Positions 1 to 10,424 of a stretch of 64,000 bases of DNA are shown here, one piece after another. Source of the stretch: an uncultured Collinsella sp. (GTDB lineage: Bacteria > Actinomycetota > Coriobacteriia > Coriobacteriales > Coriobacteriaceae); NCBI GenBank assembly GCA_900752545.1, contig CAADVS010000086.1:9771-73770 (forward strand). The letters run 5' to 3'. The notes below the pieces were generated by a model. The model was not told the DNA's origin and searched no databases. It saw nothing but the letters and a program-made list of their open reading frames with translations. Both the position numbers and the translations under genes were made by a program. Positions within the stretch are counted from its first letter, which is position 1. Every line of letters begins with the position of its first letter.

Positions 1-835
1 CAAGCCCGATGCCGCCATCGGTTTTGGTGCCTATGTCGAGGTTCCGCTGCTGGGGTGGTGCAAGGGCGCGGGCGTTCCGTATCTGCTGCATGAGCAGAAC
101 TCTGTTCCGGGCCTGGCCAACAAGATGATGAACTCCCACGCCGCCCGCGTGTGCATCTCGGTGCCGGCAGCGCGTTCGGTCTTTGAGCGCGAAGGTGACC
201 CTGACCACGTGCTCATGACCGGTAACCCCGTACGTCGCTCGGTGATCGAGGGCAATCGCGCTCGCGGCCGCAAGGCACTTGGTGTTCCCGAGGACGCTAC
301 GCTGCTGCTCGTCTTTGGCGGTTCACTTGGCGCCCAGCACCTCAACGAGCGCGTGGTTTCGCTCAAAAACGAGCTGCTTTCGCGCAAGAATCTCTATGTG
401 TTGCATTCGACGGGTGCCGACGGCTTTGAGGAGACCGAGCGCGCTTTGGCGCTGACGCCCGAGGAGGCGAAGCGTTACCGCGTCCAGACATACATCGACA
501 ACATGGGCGATATGCTGGCTGCTGCCGATTTGGTGCTCTCGCGTTCGGGCGCATCGAGCGTGGCCGAGATCGCTGCGCTCGCCGTGCCTTCGGTGCTCGT
601 GCCGTACCCGCATGCGACAGCCGACCACCAAACCACCAATGCCCGTTATCTGGTCGACGCCGGGGCCGGCGTGCTCTGCGCCGATGCCGATATCGACGGT
701 TCTGCCTTTGCCGATGAGCTGCTGCACCTGGTCGATGACGCGGCGGCACGCGACGCCATGCGTCAGGCGGCGCGTGGTCTGGCTCAGGATAGGGCCGCCG
801 CTCTTCTGGCGGATGCGGTAGAGGGTTTGCGTTAG
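1..835 (+). CDS. murG: UDP-GlcNAc transferase MurG, 5' end cut by window
   Basis: C-terminal part of the membrane-associated glycosyltransferase that adds GlcNAc to lipid I to make lipid II. The reading frame is open from base 2, so the N-terminal acceptor domain lies mostly outside the window. Visible landmarks are HEQNSVPG (acceptor-domain loop typical of MurG), FGGSLGAQ (start of the nucleotide-binding C-terminal domain) and SRSGASSVAE followed by a VPYPHA segment (UDP-GlcNAc site). It is followed after 97 bases by murC, the usual order in a division and cell wall cluster. An internal ATG at 125 is not the true start, because the family motif HEQNSVPG lies upstream of it. Confidence 0.95.
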   Translation, partial: KPDAAIGFGAYVEVPLLGWCKGAGVPYLLHEQNSVPGLANKMMNSHAARVCISVPAARSVFEREGDPDHVLMTGNPVRRSVIEGNRARGRKALGVPEDATLLLVFGGSLGAQHLNERVVSLKNELLSRKNLYVLHSTGADGFEETERALALTPEEAKRYRVQTYIDNMGDMLAAADLVLSRSGASSVAEIAALAVPSVLVPYPHATADHQTTNARYLVDAGAGVLCADADIDGSAFADELLHLVDDAAARDAMRQAARGLAQDRAAALLADAVEGLR

Positions 836-932
836 TTAGACGGGATATCGTCGGTCGCCCTCGCGCTGATGCGGTAGGTGCGGTACAGTTAACGGGTTAC
901 AGGCAGTGTTTACGCAAGGAGTACACGAGCAC

Positions 933-2351
933 ATGGCTGATTCCCAGACTGCAACCTCCGCGCCCGAGTTTAAGAGCGCCCACTTTATCGGTATCGGCGG
1001 CGCCGGCATGAGCGGCATCGCCCTCGTTCTGCACGAGCGTGGTTATGCCGTTACCGGCTCCGACCTTAAGACGTCACGTTATATCCGCCAGCTTACCCGC
1101 GCTGGTGTGAAGGTGCATGTGGGCCATGAGGCCGCCACGATCGACGAGGTCAAGCCCGACGTGGTTGTTGTCTCCACCGCTATTCCGGAGTCCAACCCTG
1201 AACTCGTGCGCGCTCGCGAGCTTGGTATTCCCGTGTGGCCCCGTGCCAAGATGCTCTCTGCTTTGGGCCACGGCTACACCACCGTCGCTGTTGCCGGCAC
1301 GCATGGCAAGACCACCACGTCTTCGATGTGCGCCACCATGCTCGACCGCATGGGCCTGGATCCGAGCTTCTTGATCGGCGGCATCGTCGAGGGCTATGAC
1401 ACGAACGGCAAGAACGGCTCGGGCGACTACTTTGTCGCCGAGGCCGACGAGTCCGACAGCTCCTTCCTGTTCCTGAACCCCAACGTGGTCATTGTGACCA
1501 ACGTCGAGGCCGACCACCTCGATCACTACTCGGGTATCGAGGAGATCGAGGCAACTTTCGCCAAATTCATGAGCTTGGTGGGCGAGGACGGCACCGTCAT
1601 CGTCTGCGGTGAGGACCCGCATCTGGTCGAGCTCGCCAAGTCGACGGGCCGTCACGTGCTTTCCTACGGCTTTGCCGAGAGCAACGACATCGTCTGCATG
1701 CACCCGGATGTCAAGGGCATCCAGAGCGACTTTATCGTTCGCTTTGAGGACGGCACTGAGCACGCTGTGGAGATCAAGAGCAATCCCGGTCGCCACAACA
1801 TGCTCAACGCCACGGCGGTGCTCACCGTCGCCCATGTCCTGGGCCTTGACATCGACGCCGCCGCCAAGGCGCTCTCGAGCTTTGAGGGCGTCCGCCGTCG
1901 CTTTACCCACGTGGGCGATATCGATGGCATCACCGTGGTCGATGATTACGGCCATCACCCCACCGAGATCAAGGCGACGCTTGCTGCTGCTTCGTCGCTG
2001 GGCTACAAGCACGTCGACGTCGTGTTCCAGCCGCACCGCTATTCGCGCCTGCAGGCCCTGTGCGACGACTTTGCCGATGCATTTGCCAATGCCGATAAAC
2101 TGCTGCTGATTGATGTGTTCTCGGCTGGCGAGATGCCCATTCCGGGTGTCACCTCTAAGATGCTCGCCGATACCGTGCGCGCCAAGCATCCTGGCAAGGA
2201 GGTCGTGTACTGCTCCAGCCGTCTTGAGCTCAATCAGGAGCTCGAGCAGATGGTGGGCGAGGGCGATCTGCTGCTCACTATGGGTGCCGGTGACGTTACG
2301 ACCGTCGGCCCCGAGTTCATTGAGTATCTGACTGCCAAGAAAGACGCTTAA
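933..2351 (+). CDS. murC: UDP-N-acetylmuramate--L-alanine ligase MurC
   Basis: Cytoplasmic ATP-dependent ligase adding L-Ala to UDP-MurNAc, the first step of stem peptide synthesis. About 472 residues, the usual family length. Seen in order: the N-terminal Rossmann motif GIGGAGMSG, the ATP P-loop GTHGKTTT, the EADESDSSF segment of the Mur ligase central domain, and HHPTEIKATL and FQPHRYSR in the C-terminal domain. I start at ATG 933, which sits 12 bases after AAGGAG. An in-frame GTG at 906 lies upstream of that ribosome site and is less likely. murB follows after 5 bases, so the two are probably co-transcribed. Confidence 0.96.
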   Translation: MADSQTATSAPEFKSAHFIGIGGAGMSGIALVLHERGYAVTGSDLKTSRYIRQLTRAGVKVHVGHEAATIDEVKPDVVVVSTAIPESNPELVRARELGIPVWPRAKMLSALGHGYTTVAVAGTHGKTTTSSMCATMLDRMGLDPSFLIGGIVEGYDTNGKNGSGDYFVAEADESDSSFLFLNPNVVIVTNVEADHLDHYSGIEEIEATFAKFMSLVGEDGTVIVCGEDPHLVELAKSTGRHVLSYGFAESNDIVCMHPDVKGIQSDFIVRFEDGTEHAVEIKSNPGRHNMLNATAVLTVAHVLGLDIDAAAKALSSFEGVRRRFTHVGDIDGITVVDDYGHHPTEIKATLAAASSLGYKHVDVVFQPHRYSRLQALCDDFADAFANADKLLLIDVFSAGEMPIPGVTSKMLADTVRAKHPGKEVVYCSSRLELNQELEQMVGEGDLLLTMGAGDVTTVGPEFIEYLTAKKDA

Positions 2352-2356
2352 GTCTA

Positions 2357-3268
2357 ATGGGTCTGTTTAACGCCGTCATGGCGCTCTCGGGCATGATCGA
2401 CACGGATGTGATCGAGGACGAGCGCCTTGCGCGTCATACGAGCTATCGTATCGGCGGCAAGGCCGACCTCTTTGTGACGTGCCATAGCTATCATGCCCTC
2501 CGCCGCGCCGTGGCGGTGCTCGATCGCGAGCAGGTGCCGTGGGTCATCATCGGTAAGGGCTCCAATCTGCTGGTTGCCGATGGCGGTTATCGCGGTGCCG
2601 TCATTTCGCTCGGACGTGAGTTTCAGCGCACGGTTGTTGCCGATGACGGTTGTACGCTGACGGTCGGTGCGGGCGTGATGTTTGCGCGCCTGGTCAACGA
2701 TGCCCTGTCGCGTAGCCTCTCGGGCCTTGAGTTTGCCGTCGGCATCCCTGGTTCGGTCGGCGGTGCGATATCTATGAATGCCGGCACACGGACCGAGTGG
2801 ATTGGCTCGCTGGTTGAGGATGTCGTAACGTTTGACCCGGCATCCGGTATCAAGCATTATGCGGGGTCCGAGATCACTTGGGGCTACCGCGAATGTAGCC
2901 TTCCCCGCAATGAGATCATCCTCGAGTGCGTGCTCAAGCTTAAACCGGCGCCCAAGGCCGACATTCGCGAGCGCATGGAACGGTACCTGACGAGGCGCAA
3001 GCGTACGCAGCCCATGGGTCGCGCATCCTGCGGGTCGGTCTTTCGTAACCCGCCCGATGCGAGTGTGGGCAAGCTTATCGAGGATTGTGGATTAAAGGGT
3101 TTTTCGATTGGCGGCGCGGAAGTTTCGCCCGTTCACGCTAATTTTATCGTTAATAACGGAACTGCCTCGGCCGATGACGTTGCCGCGGTTATCAGACATG
3201 TGCACGGAAAGGTGAGGGAGGCGTATGGCATCGAGCTCAGACCGGAAGTTAAATTCCTCGGCTTCTAG
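2357..3268 (+). CDS. murB: UDP-N-acetylenolpyruvoylglucosamine reductase MurB
   Basis: FAD-dependent reductase making UDP-MurNAc from UDP-GlcNAc-enolpyruvate, using NADPH. 303 residues, consistent with the short form found in Gram-positives. Visible motifs are TSYRIGGKAD, GKGSNLLVAD and GIPGSVGGAISMNAG of the FAD-binding part, then CGSVFRNP carrying the catalytic serine that protonates the intermediate. It begins 5 bases after the murC stop and its 3' end overlaps the start of ftsQ by 44 bases, which suggests translational coupling of cell wall and division genes. Confidence 0.96.
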   Translation: MGLFNAVMALSGMIDTDVIEDERLARHTSYRIGGKADLFVTCHSYHALRRAVAVLDREQVPWVIIGKGSNLLVADGGYRGAVISLGREFQRTVVADDGCTLTVGAGVMFARLVNDALSRSLSGLEFAVGIPGSVGGAISMNAGTRTEWIGSLVEDVVTFDPASGIKHYAGSEITWGYRECSLPRNEIILECVLKLKPAPKADIRERMERYLTRRKRTQPMGRASCGSVFRNPPDASVGKLIEDCGLKGFSIGGAEVSPVHANFIVNNGTASADDVAAVIRHVHGKVREAYGIELRPEVKFLGF

Positions 3269-4481
3269 AGCATCGAAACCCACCTTCCGCCGCGCCGGAG
3301 GGCGTTCCGGCGTGCCTGCCAAACCTCAACGCAATACCGTCGCGCACTCTAAGTCTGTCGGGCATGCTCGACAGACCAGTCGTCCGGTTGTCGGCTCGCA
3401 GCTCGGTAATCGTCCGGCCGCAAAAAAGTCCTCGCGTCCCTCGGTGACGTCAAAGCCTGTTATGGGCGCCAAGCCTGCCCGTCCTATGGCAACTCCTAAG
3501 CCCTCGACAGGAACTAAGGCGGCGCGTCCGAGTCGCACGCTGGGCGCATCGAAACCGCGCTCGCTGACATCGGTGCCGGCTACCGCCAAGAAGCCTTCGG
3601 GTAAAAAAGGCGTCAACCCGTTGTCTTCACTTAGGGCGATGGCAAATAAAACATCAGACGCCGCTTCTGTCGTTACAGGCAAAGGCAAAATCGTGGGCGG
3701 CGTTTTGGCCGTCTTGGCCGTGCTCGTCGTCGTTGCTATCGTGGTGATTAACTCTGGATTGTTTACCGCCACTGATATTCAGATTCAAGGAAGCGAGCAT
3801 GTGACGAAGCACGATGCTATCCAGCTGATCGATTTGCCCGAGGGAACGTCGCTTTTTAACGTCGATCCCGACCAGATTACCGAGGACCTCAAGCAGAACC
3901 CGTGGGTCTCGGGCGTGGATGTCCAGCGTCAGTTCCCACATACGCTCATCATTACGCCGATGGAGCGCAAGGTCATTGCAATTGCCTATATCAGCTCCGA
4001 TGACCTTGCCTGGGCCATCGGGGATGATGACACCTGGATCGCCCCGCTGTCGACGTCGGTCGAAGTGGATGACCAGGGCAACGTCATCACGACGGGGCAG
4101 GGCTCAAATACCCTGACCGGCATTGATGCCGCGCTGGCGCTCGCTAAGCACTATGGCGCGGTGTTGTTGACTGATGTCTCGGCGGATGTCGCTCCGGTTT
4201 CCGGCCAGGCGGTGAGCTCCAAGGCCGTTAAGGCTGGCTTGGATTATGTGCGTGGTTTTTCGAGCGAGTTCTTGGGACAAGTCAAGGATATTTCCACGCC
4301 TTCGGTCGAAGCCATCTCGGCAAACCTCAATAACGGCATTGAGGTGTCGCTGGGCGATTCGAACGATATCGTCAAGAAGGAGCGCGTAGTCACCAAGCTG
4401 CTTTCGCAGGTAGAGGGCGTAACGTATATCAATGTGCGCTCTCCGGGTAACTATACATTTAGGAACGCTCCGACCTCGTAG
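3225..4481 (+). CDS. ftsQ: Cell division protein FtsQ/DivIB
   Basis: Bitopic division protein of the FtsQ-FtsL-FtsB type. Residues 1-150 form an unusually long basic cytoplasmic tail rich in Lys, Arg, Pro, Ser and Ala. One membrane helix lies at about 157-178 (VGGVLAVLAVLVVVAIVVI). A POTRA domain follows from about 180 (ATDIQIQGSEHV, then SLFNVDP and NPWVSGVDVQRQFP), then a beta domain. The ATG at 3225 follows GTGAGGGAGG and lies inside the 3' end of murB. Its place between murB and ftsZ supports the call. The tail is longer than in most FtsQ proteins and probably disordered. Confidence 0.92.
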   Translation: MASSSDRKLNSSASRASKPTFRRAGGRSGVPAKPQRNTVAHSKSVGHARQTSRPVVGSQLGNRPAAKKSSRPSVTSKPVMGAKPARPMATPKPSTGTKAARPSRTLGASKPRSLTSVPATAKKPSGKKGVNPLSSLRAMANKTSDAASVVTGKGKIVGGVLAVLAVLVVVAIVVINSGLFTATDIQIQGSEHVTKHDAIQLIDLPEGTSLFNVDPDQITEDLKQNPWVSGVDVQRQFPHTLIITPMERKVIAIAYISSDDLAWAIGDDDTWIAPLSTSVEVDDQGNVITTGQGSNTLTGIDAALALAKHYGAVLLTDVSADVAPVSGQAVSSKAVKAGLDYVRGFSSEFLGQVKDISTPSVEAISANLNNGIEVSLGDSNDIVKKERVVTKLLSQVEGVTYINVRSPGNYTFRNAPTS

Positions 4482-4680
4482 CGCTGGTTGATGCTTTGTT
4501 GAGGGGCCATACCACGCCGTTTATCTGGTTTGTTTGGTTTTCACGGTCAATTATTTGACTGATACGTTCATAATGTGCAAACATAATACGGTTTACCTTT
4601 GCATTTACTTTCAACCTGAAGGTTAATGTGCGCAGGGGTCGACCCATGCTATGGCTATAACCTTTGTTCGGAGGACCGAC
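4482..4680 (+). promoter_or_regulatory. ftsZ upstream region
   Basis: A 199-base gap with lower GC than its surroundings. TTGACT at 4555 and CATAAT at 4582 resemble -35 and -10 boxes, but they are 21 bases apart, which is longer than ideal. A small dyad AACCTGAAGGTT lies at 4612-4623, downstream of them. These suggest that ftsZ has its own promoter in addition to read-through from ftsQ. The exact start cannot be fixed from sequence. Confidence 0.35.
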
Positions 4681-5835
4681 ATGCACGAGACAGAGATCAA
4701 CAACTACCTTGCCGTCATTAAGGTGGTCGGCGTCGGCGGCGGTGGTACCAACGCGGTCAATCGAATGATCGAAGAGGGCATCCGCGGCGTCGAGTTTGTT
4801 GCCATCAACACCGATGCTCAGGCACTCGCGATCTCTGATGCCGATATCAAGGTGCACATCGGCACCGACCTTACCCGCGGCCTGGGCGCCGGCGCCAACC
4901 CCGAGGTTGGCCGCAAGGCTGCCGATGAGTCCCGCGACGACATTGCCGAGGCGCTCGCTGGCGCCGACATGGTGTTCATCACCTGCGGCGAGGGCGGTGG
5001 CACCGGTACCGGCGCTGCTCCCATCGTTGCCGATATCGCGATGAACGAGGTCGGTGCGCTGACCGTCGCCGTCGTGACCAAGCCCTTCACCTTCGAGGGC
5101 CGCAAGCGCAAGAAGAGCGCCGAGGAGGGCATTAAGACCCTCTCCGATTGCGTTGACACCATGATTGTCATCCCTAACGATAAGCTGCTCGACATCGCCG
5201 AGAAGAAGACCACCATGCTCGAGGCCTTCGCGATTGCCGATGGCGTCCTTTCCCAGGGCACCCAGGGCATCACCGACCTCATCACCGTCCCCGGTATCAT
5301 CAACCTGGACTTCGCCGATGTTAAGACCATCATGAAGCAGGCCGGTACCGCCATGATGGGTATCGGTACCTCTTCTGGGGATACCCGTGCCGTCGACGCT
5401 GCCCAGCAGGCCATCTCCAGCCCGCTGCTCGAGAGCTCCATCGATGGCGCCACGCGCGTGCTGCTCTCCATCGCCGGTTCCAAGGACCTGGGCATCCAGG
5501 AGATCAGCGACGCCGCCGACGTTGTTGCCAACGCCGTCGACCCCGAGGCCAACATCATCTTCGGTACCGTTGTCGACGAGTCCCTGGGCGATCAGGTGCG
5601 TATCACCGTCATCGCTACGGGCTTCTCCGACTCCAACGTCAACCGTCAGGACGAGCTCTTTGCTGCTCAGCAGTCTCAGAGCAAGGCCGCTGCCTCCGCT
5701 GAGCCGCAGCGCACCGCTCCTGCCACGAGCCCGGCTCAGGCCGCTCCGACCCGCAACGTCGGTGGCACCGAGCTTCCTAACTTCGGCAACGATCAGTTCG
5801 AGCTTCCCGACTTCCTGAAGCGCGGTAGCTTCTAA
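4681..5835 (+). CDS. ftsZ: Cell division protein FtsZ
   Basis: Tubulin-like GTPase that polymerises into the Z ring. 384 residues from ATG 4681, which sits 6 bases after GGAGG. An upstream in-frame ATG at 4651 has no ribosome site. Motifs are [13 protein letters not shown] at the N-terminus, the tubulin signature [10 protein letters not shown], and the C-terminal partner-binding peptide [11 protein letters not shown] after a Pro/Ala/Gln-rich linker. The C-terminal peptide is the expected docking site for SepF, which is also encoded in this window. A strong terminator follows directly. Confidence 0.98.
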   Translation: MHETEINNYLAVIKVVGVGGGGTNAVNRMIEEGIRGVEFVAINTDAQALAISDADIKVHIGTDLTRGLGAGANPEVGRKAADESRDDIAEALAGADMVFITCGEGGGTGTGAAPIVADIAMNEVGALTVAVVTKPFTFEGRKRKKSAEEGIKTLSDCVDTMIVIPNDKLLDIAEKKTTMLEAFAIADGVLSQGTQGITDLITVPGIINLDFADVKTIMKQAGTAMMGIGTSSGDTRAVDAAQQAISSPLLESSIDGATRVLLSIAGSKDLGIQEISDAADVVANAVDPEANIIFGTVVDESLGDQVRITVIATGFSDSNVNRQDELFAAQQSQSKAAASAEPQRTAPATSPAQAAPTRNVGGTELPNFGNDQFELPDFLKRGSF

Positions 5836-5861
5836 GTCGTTCTTTGCATTGTTGTGCACAG

Positions 5862-5890
5862 GGGCGTGTCCGTATGGACGCGCCCTTTTT
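5862..5890 (+). terminator. Intrinsic terminator after ftsZ
   Basis: GGGCGTGTCC and GGACGCGCCC form a ten-pair stem with one G-U pair around GTAT, followed directly by TTTTTATTT. It closes the cell wall and division transcript before pgeF. Confidence 0.88.
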
Positions 5891-6045
5891 ATTTCGACTT
5901 TGTAAACTAGAACCTCCAATCTCTTTACGTTCCCTTTACGATTGCCTCCAGCGCAGCAGGTATCCTTTTAGAGAAGTATGACAGCCGTATAAACGCGGGC
6001 TGTAGCGGCGATGCCGCGGTACTTGTGTTATTAGGAGGCTTTAGT

Positions 6046-6846
6046 ATGGCAGCACGTGCGGACAAAGTTTCGCGTGTCGACCATGATGGAGTTACGTTGG
6101 TGGAGGGCGCGACATCCGATGTTCGCTTTGCCTTCACCGAGCGCGCCGGTGGCGTTTCCGAAGATGCGTACTCCTCACTCAACTTGGGCTCGCATGTTGG
6201 CGATGATCCCTTTGCTGTTCAAGAAAATCGTCGCCGCGCACTCGAGGCTATGGGTGCCGCGGAGTGCGAGCACAACCTGCTCGTTCCCAATCAGGTCCAT
6301 GGTGACCATATCGTTGCGGTGACCTCGAATGGCGCCGATGACCTTGAGGACGTCCGCGAGCAGATTGCCGCGGGCTGCGATGCCATCGTCTGTACGGCGC
6401 ATAACGTGCCCGTGCTGCTCTGCTTTGCCGACTGCGTTCCCGTGGTGCTGGTGGCCCCTGGCGGATTTGCCGTGGTGCACTCCGGTTGGAAGGGCACGAT
6501 TGCACGTATTTCTGCCAAGGCGTGCCAGGCGCTTTGCGATGCTGCCGGCTGCGATGCGGGCGACGTTTCCGCCTATATCGGCCCCCATATCTTGGGTGAC
6601 GAATATGAGGTATCCCAGGAACTCATGGATCGCTTTGCCGCCGAGTTCTCTTGCATCGATGCGAGTACCTCTCGCATGCTCGATCTTTCCGCTGCCATTC
6701 GCGAGGCGCTGGTAGATGTCGGTGTCGACGCGGATGATATCGTGGATACCCAGCTTTCGACCGTGCGTCAGAACGACCGCTTTTATTCCTACCGTAACGA
6801 GGACGGCACCTGTGGGCGCCATGCTGCGATCGGCGTGATGCTATGA
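6046..6846 (+). CDS. pgeF: PgeF/YfiH family laccase-domain protein
   Basis: Cu-oxidase_4 (DUF152) family. Members act as purine nucleoside phosphorylase/adenosine deaminase-like enzymes and, in E. coli, as PgeF, which edits peptidoglycan precursors carrying L-Ser in place of L-Ala. 266 residues. The metal and active-site signature is visible: NQVHGD, FADCVPVVL, VVHSGWKGT and AYIGPHI. The start at ATG 6046 follows AGGAGG by seven bases. An in-frame GTG at 6025 precedes that site. In actinobacteria this gene normally sits between ftsZ and yggS. Here its stop codon overlaps the start of pstS (ATGA). Confidence 0.93.
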   Translation: MAARADKVSRVDHDGVTLVEGATSDVRFAFTERAGGVSEDAYSSLNLGSHVGDDPFAVQENRRRALEAMGAAECEHNLLVPNQVHGDHIVAVTSNGADDLEDVREQIAAGCDAIVCTAHNVPVLLCFADCVPVVLVAPGGFAVVHSGWKGTIARISAKACQALCDAAGCDAGDVSAYIGPHILGDEYEVSQELMDRFAAEFSCIDASTSRMLDLSAAIREALVDVGVDADDIVDTQLSTVRQNDRFYSYRNEDGTCGRHAAIGVML

Positions 6847-7679
6847 GAAAGATCGTATCGGTCCTGAGCGCCGCTGTGCTTACACTTACGCTGTGTGCCT
6901 GTTCTTCGGGATCTTCTACCTCTTCCATTACCGTCGCTGGCTCCACGACCTGCCTTCCTATCGCCGAGATTGCGGCCGAGGGCTTTAAGGAGGAGACCGG
7001 CATCGACGTGCTCGTTTCCGGTTTGGGTTCTTCCGCTGGCATCGAGGCCGTCAGCGCCGGAACGGCCGATATCGCCAGCTCCTCCCGTGGGCTCAATGCC
7101 GACGAACAGGATCTGGGCCTGACCCCCATCGTAATTGCCCACGACGGTATCGCGGTCATCGTGAACGACGATAACCCGGTCGATAACCTCTCGACCGAGC
7201 AGCTCCGCGATATCTACGCCGGCAAGATTACCAATTGGAAAGAGGTCGGTGGCGAGGACCTGAGGATTCAGGTCATCAACCGAGACGAGGCGTCCGGTAC
7301 GCGCGAGGCCTTCCGTACCATCGTGATGGATGGCACGCCGTTCGATCGCCGCTCGGCTGTTCTTTCGGGTACGGGCCAGGTGCGCGACGTGGTATCTCGT
7401 TCGCGTGGGGCCATCGGCTACATTTCGCTGGGCTTCGTCGATAGCCTCAACGCCAAGACCTCGGTCAAGGCCGTCTCGGTCAATCATGTTGAGGCGTCCG
7501 AGAAGACGGTCGCGAGTGGTGGCTATCCCATCTCGCGCGACCTTTACTTCTTTGTGAAGGGTGCGCCTTCGCAGCAGGCGCAGGATTACATCGACTATGT
7601 GACGTCCGAAAAGATGGACAAGCAGATTCGCGAGGCGGGCTTTATTCCCGTCACCAACGACGAGAAGGGGAGTGAGTAG
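6843..7679 (+). CDS. pstS: Phosphate ABC transporter substrate-binding lipoprotein PstS
   Basis: Extracytoplasmic phosphate-binding protein of the PstSCAB importer. 278 residues with a lipoprotein signal peptide ending in the lipobox LCAC, so Cys19 is the predicted lipidated residue. The phosphate-binding loops appear as AGSTTCLPIAE near the N-terminus and RDEASGTREAF in the middle, the usual Pst serine/threonine/arginine contacts. It starts within the last codons of pgeF (ATGA overlap), so it is translated from the same message at least in part. pstC follows after one base. Confidence 0.95.
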   Translation: MRKIVSVLSAAVLTLTLCACSSGSSTSSITVAGSTTCLPIAEIAAEGFKEETGIDVLVSGLGSSAGIEAVSAGTADIASSSRGLNADEQDLGLTPIVIAHDGIAVIVNDDNPVDNLSTEQLRDIYAGKITNWKEVGGEDLRIQVINRDEASGTREAFRTIVMDGTPFDRRSAVLSGTGQVRDVVSRSRGAIGYISLGFVDSLNAKTSVKAVSVNHVEASEKTVASGGYPISRDLYFFVKGAPSQQAQDYIDYVTSEKMDKQIREAGFIPVTNDEKGSE

Positions 7680-7680
7680 C

Positions 7681-8607
7681 ATGGAAGCACAGGAAAACTC
7701 CCAGACTGAGCAGAATGTTCAGACGCCCAAGAAGCGCGAGCTGGCGCTTGTATCGCGCAGTACCTATATCAAGGAGAAGGCGCTGCAGTGGATCTTCTTT
7801 GCCTGCGCGTTCTTGGCGGTCGTTACCGTCATCCTGATTTTTGTCTTTACCACGTACTCGGCGCTGCCCGTCTTTACTGACATCGGTCTGGCGGACTTCT
7901 TTAGCTTTACGTGGGCGCCTTCCGAGGGCCACTACGGCATCTTGTCGCTGCTTGCCGGCTCGGGTCTGGTGACCGTCGGTGCGCTCGCCATGGGCGTGCC
8001 GCTGGGCGTGGGTACGGCCGTTTACCTGGTCGAGATTGCCAGCAAGCGCGTGCGCAAGCTCATCAGCCCCGCCGTTGACCTGCTGGCGGGCATACCCTCC
8101 ATCATCTACGGCTTCTTTGGCATGATCATCATCCGCCCGTTTATCGCACAACTGACCGGTGGTCTTGGTTTTGGTGCGCTGACAGCGTGGTTCGTGCTCG
8201 CCATCATGATCGTCCCTACCATCACGACGCTTACCATCGATGCCCTCAATTCCATTCCCATGGGCATTCGCGAGGCATCGTATGCCATGGGTGCTACTAA
8301 GTGGCAGACCATCTATAAGGTCGTGCTACCTGCCGCCAAACTGGGTATCGTTGATGCCATCGTGCTGGGTATGGGCCGTGCCATCGGTGAGACCATGGCC
8401 GTGCTCATGGTCGTGGGTAACGCTCCGGTTATTCCCGATAGCATTGCGAGCCCCATCTCGACGCTCACGAGCCAGATTGCGCTCGACATGAGCTATTCCT
8501 CGGGTCTGCACCGCTCGGCGCTGTTCGGCATGGGCGTGGTCCTGTTTATCATCTCCGCCACGCTGGTGGGCATCGTCCGTCTGATTTCCAAGAAGAAGAG
8601 GGGGTAG
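7681..8607 (+). CDS. pstC: Phosphate ABC transporter permease PstC
   Basis: Membrane permease subunit, 308 residues, with about six hydrophobic segments. The EAA-type coupling motif appears as EASYAMGATKWQTIYKVVLPAA and contacts PstB. ATG 7681 follows AGGGGAG. A GTG nine bases earlier is in frame but lies within the pstS end. The next gene, pstA, starts three bases after the stop. Confidence 0.95.
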   Translation: MEAQENSQTEQNVQTPKKRELALVSRSTYIKEKALQWIFFACAFLAVVTVILIFVFTTYSALPVFTDIGLADFFSFTWAPSEGHYGILSLLAGSGLVTVGALAMGVPLGVGTAVYLVEIASKRVRKLISPAVDLLAGIPSIIYGFFGMIIIRPFIAQLTGGLGFGALTAWFVLAIMIVPTITTLTIDALNSIPMGIREASYAMGATKWQTIYKVVLPAAKLGIVDAIVLGMGRAIGETMAVLMVVGNAPVIPDSIASPISTLTSQIALDMSYSSGLHRSALFGMGVVLFIISATLVGIVRLISKKKRG

Positions 8608-8610
8608 GCT

Positions 8611-9516
8611 ATGTCCGATTCCGTTGACGCGACGGTCGATGCGACCTCGTCGCGCGAGCGCATCAAGCGTGCCCTTTCCCACGGCAAGAAGGGCCGCATC
8701 AACAAGGACCTGTCCAACAAGATCATGCTTGGCGTGTTCCGTGCCGCTGCCTACATCACCACGCTGGTGCTGGTCGCTATCATCGCCTACGTGGTCATCA
8801 ACGGCCTGCCACACATCTCGCTCGACTTTATCTTCGGTTGGCCCCAGGGCGTCAACGCCGAGGGCGGAATTTGGCCCACGATCGTCTCGACCGTCTACGT
8901 GACGGCGCTCGCCATGCTTATCTGCACGCCGATCGCTGTGCTGGCAGCCGTCTATCTGGCCGAGTACGCCAAGCAGGGCAAGGTCGTCGAGCTCATTCGC
9001 TACGCTGCTGACGCTTTGGCCTCGGTGCCCTCCATCGTTATGGGCCTGTTTGGCTACGCCTTGTTTGTCGAGGCTATGGGCCTGGGCCTTTCGATGGTCT
9101 CTGCCGCTCTGGCACTCGCGCTCTTGATGCTCCCCATCGTCATGCGCACCACCGAAGAGGCCATTCGCGCCGTTCCGCGCTATATCCGTTGGGGCGCGTA
9201 CGGCCTGGGCGCCACCAAGTGGCAGGTTGTCTCCAAGATCGTGCTTCCTTCTGCCTTTGGCCGCATCGCCACCGGCATCGTCCTCGCCATCGGCCGTGCC
9301 ATTGGCGAGACCGCGGTGGTGCTCTACACCATGGGCCAGGCCATCAACCTGCCTATTTCGCCGCTCGATTCCGGCCGCCCCATGACGGTTCACCTGTACC
9401 TGCTTGCCAACGACGGCATCAACATGAACGCAGCCTACGGCACCGCGCTCTTGCTGATGGTGATCATTTTGGCCTTCAACCTGTTTGCGCGCTTCCTGTC
9501 GCGCAAGCGTCGCTAG
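8611..9516 (+). CDS. pstA: Phosphate ABC transporter permease PstA
   Basis: Second permease subunit, 301 residues. It has a cytoplasmic N-terminal tail of about 40 residues, then hydrophobic segments and the coupling motif WGAYGLGATKWQVVSKIVLPSA. The arrangement pstS-pstC-pstA-pstB-phoU with gaps of 1-12 bases up to pstB makes this a single transport operon. Confidence 0.95.
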   Translation: MSDSVDATVDATSSRERIKRALSHGKKGRINKDLSNKIMLGVFRAAAYITTLVLVAIIAYVVINGLPHISLDFIFGWPQGVNAEGGIWPTIVSTVYVTALAMLICTPIAVLAAVYLAEYAKQGKVVELIRYAADALASVPSIVMGLFGYALFVEAMGLGLSMVSAALALALLMLPIVMRTTEEAIRAVPRYIRWGAYGLGATKWQVVSKIVLPSAFGRIATGIVLAIGRAIGETAVVLYTMGQAINLPISPLDSGRPMTVHLYLLANDGINMNAAYGTALLLMVIILAFNLFARFLSRKRR

Positions 9517-9528
9517 TTAAGGAGTCCC

Positions 9529-10332
<804 letters not shown>

Positions 10333-10424
10333 TCGGTGCGACTAGTCCCAAGCCGATCGGATCTGGTCCGGTGCGTATTCACTGTGCGGGCGGCATGACC
10401 GCACCCAACTGATTGGAGTGAACC

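Noticed and set aside
4459..5919. Long minus-strand reading frame opposite ftsZ (and similar ones opposite polA at 25558-27498, metY/MFS at 40882-43614, and brnQ at 60241-61389)
   Set aside because: These are antisense shadows of high-GC codon bias. Their translations are repetitive His/Asp/Gly/Arg-rich sequences with no domain pattern, and the opposite strand carries clear genes.
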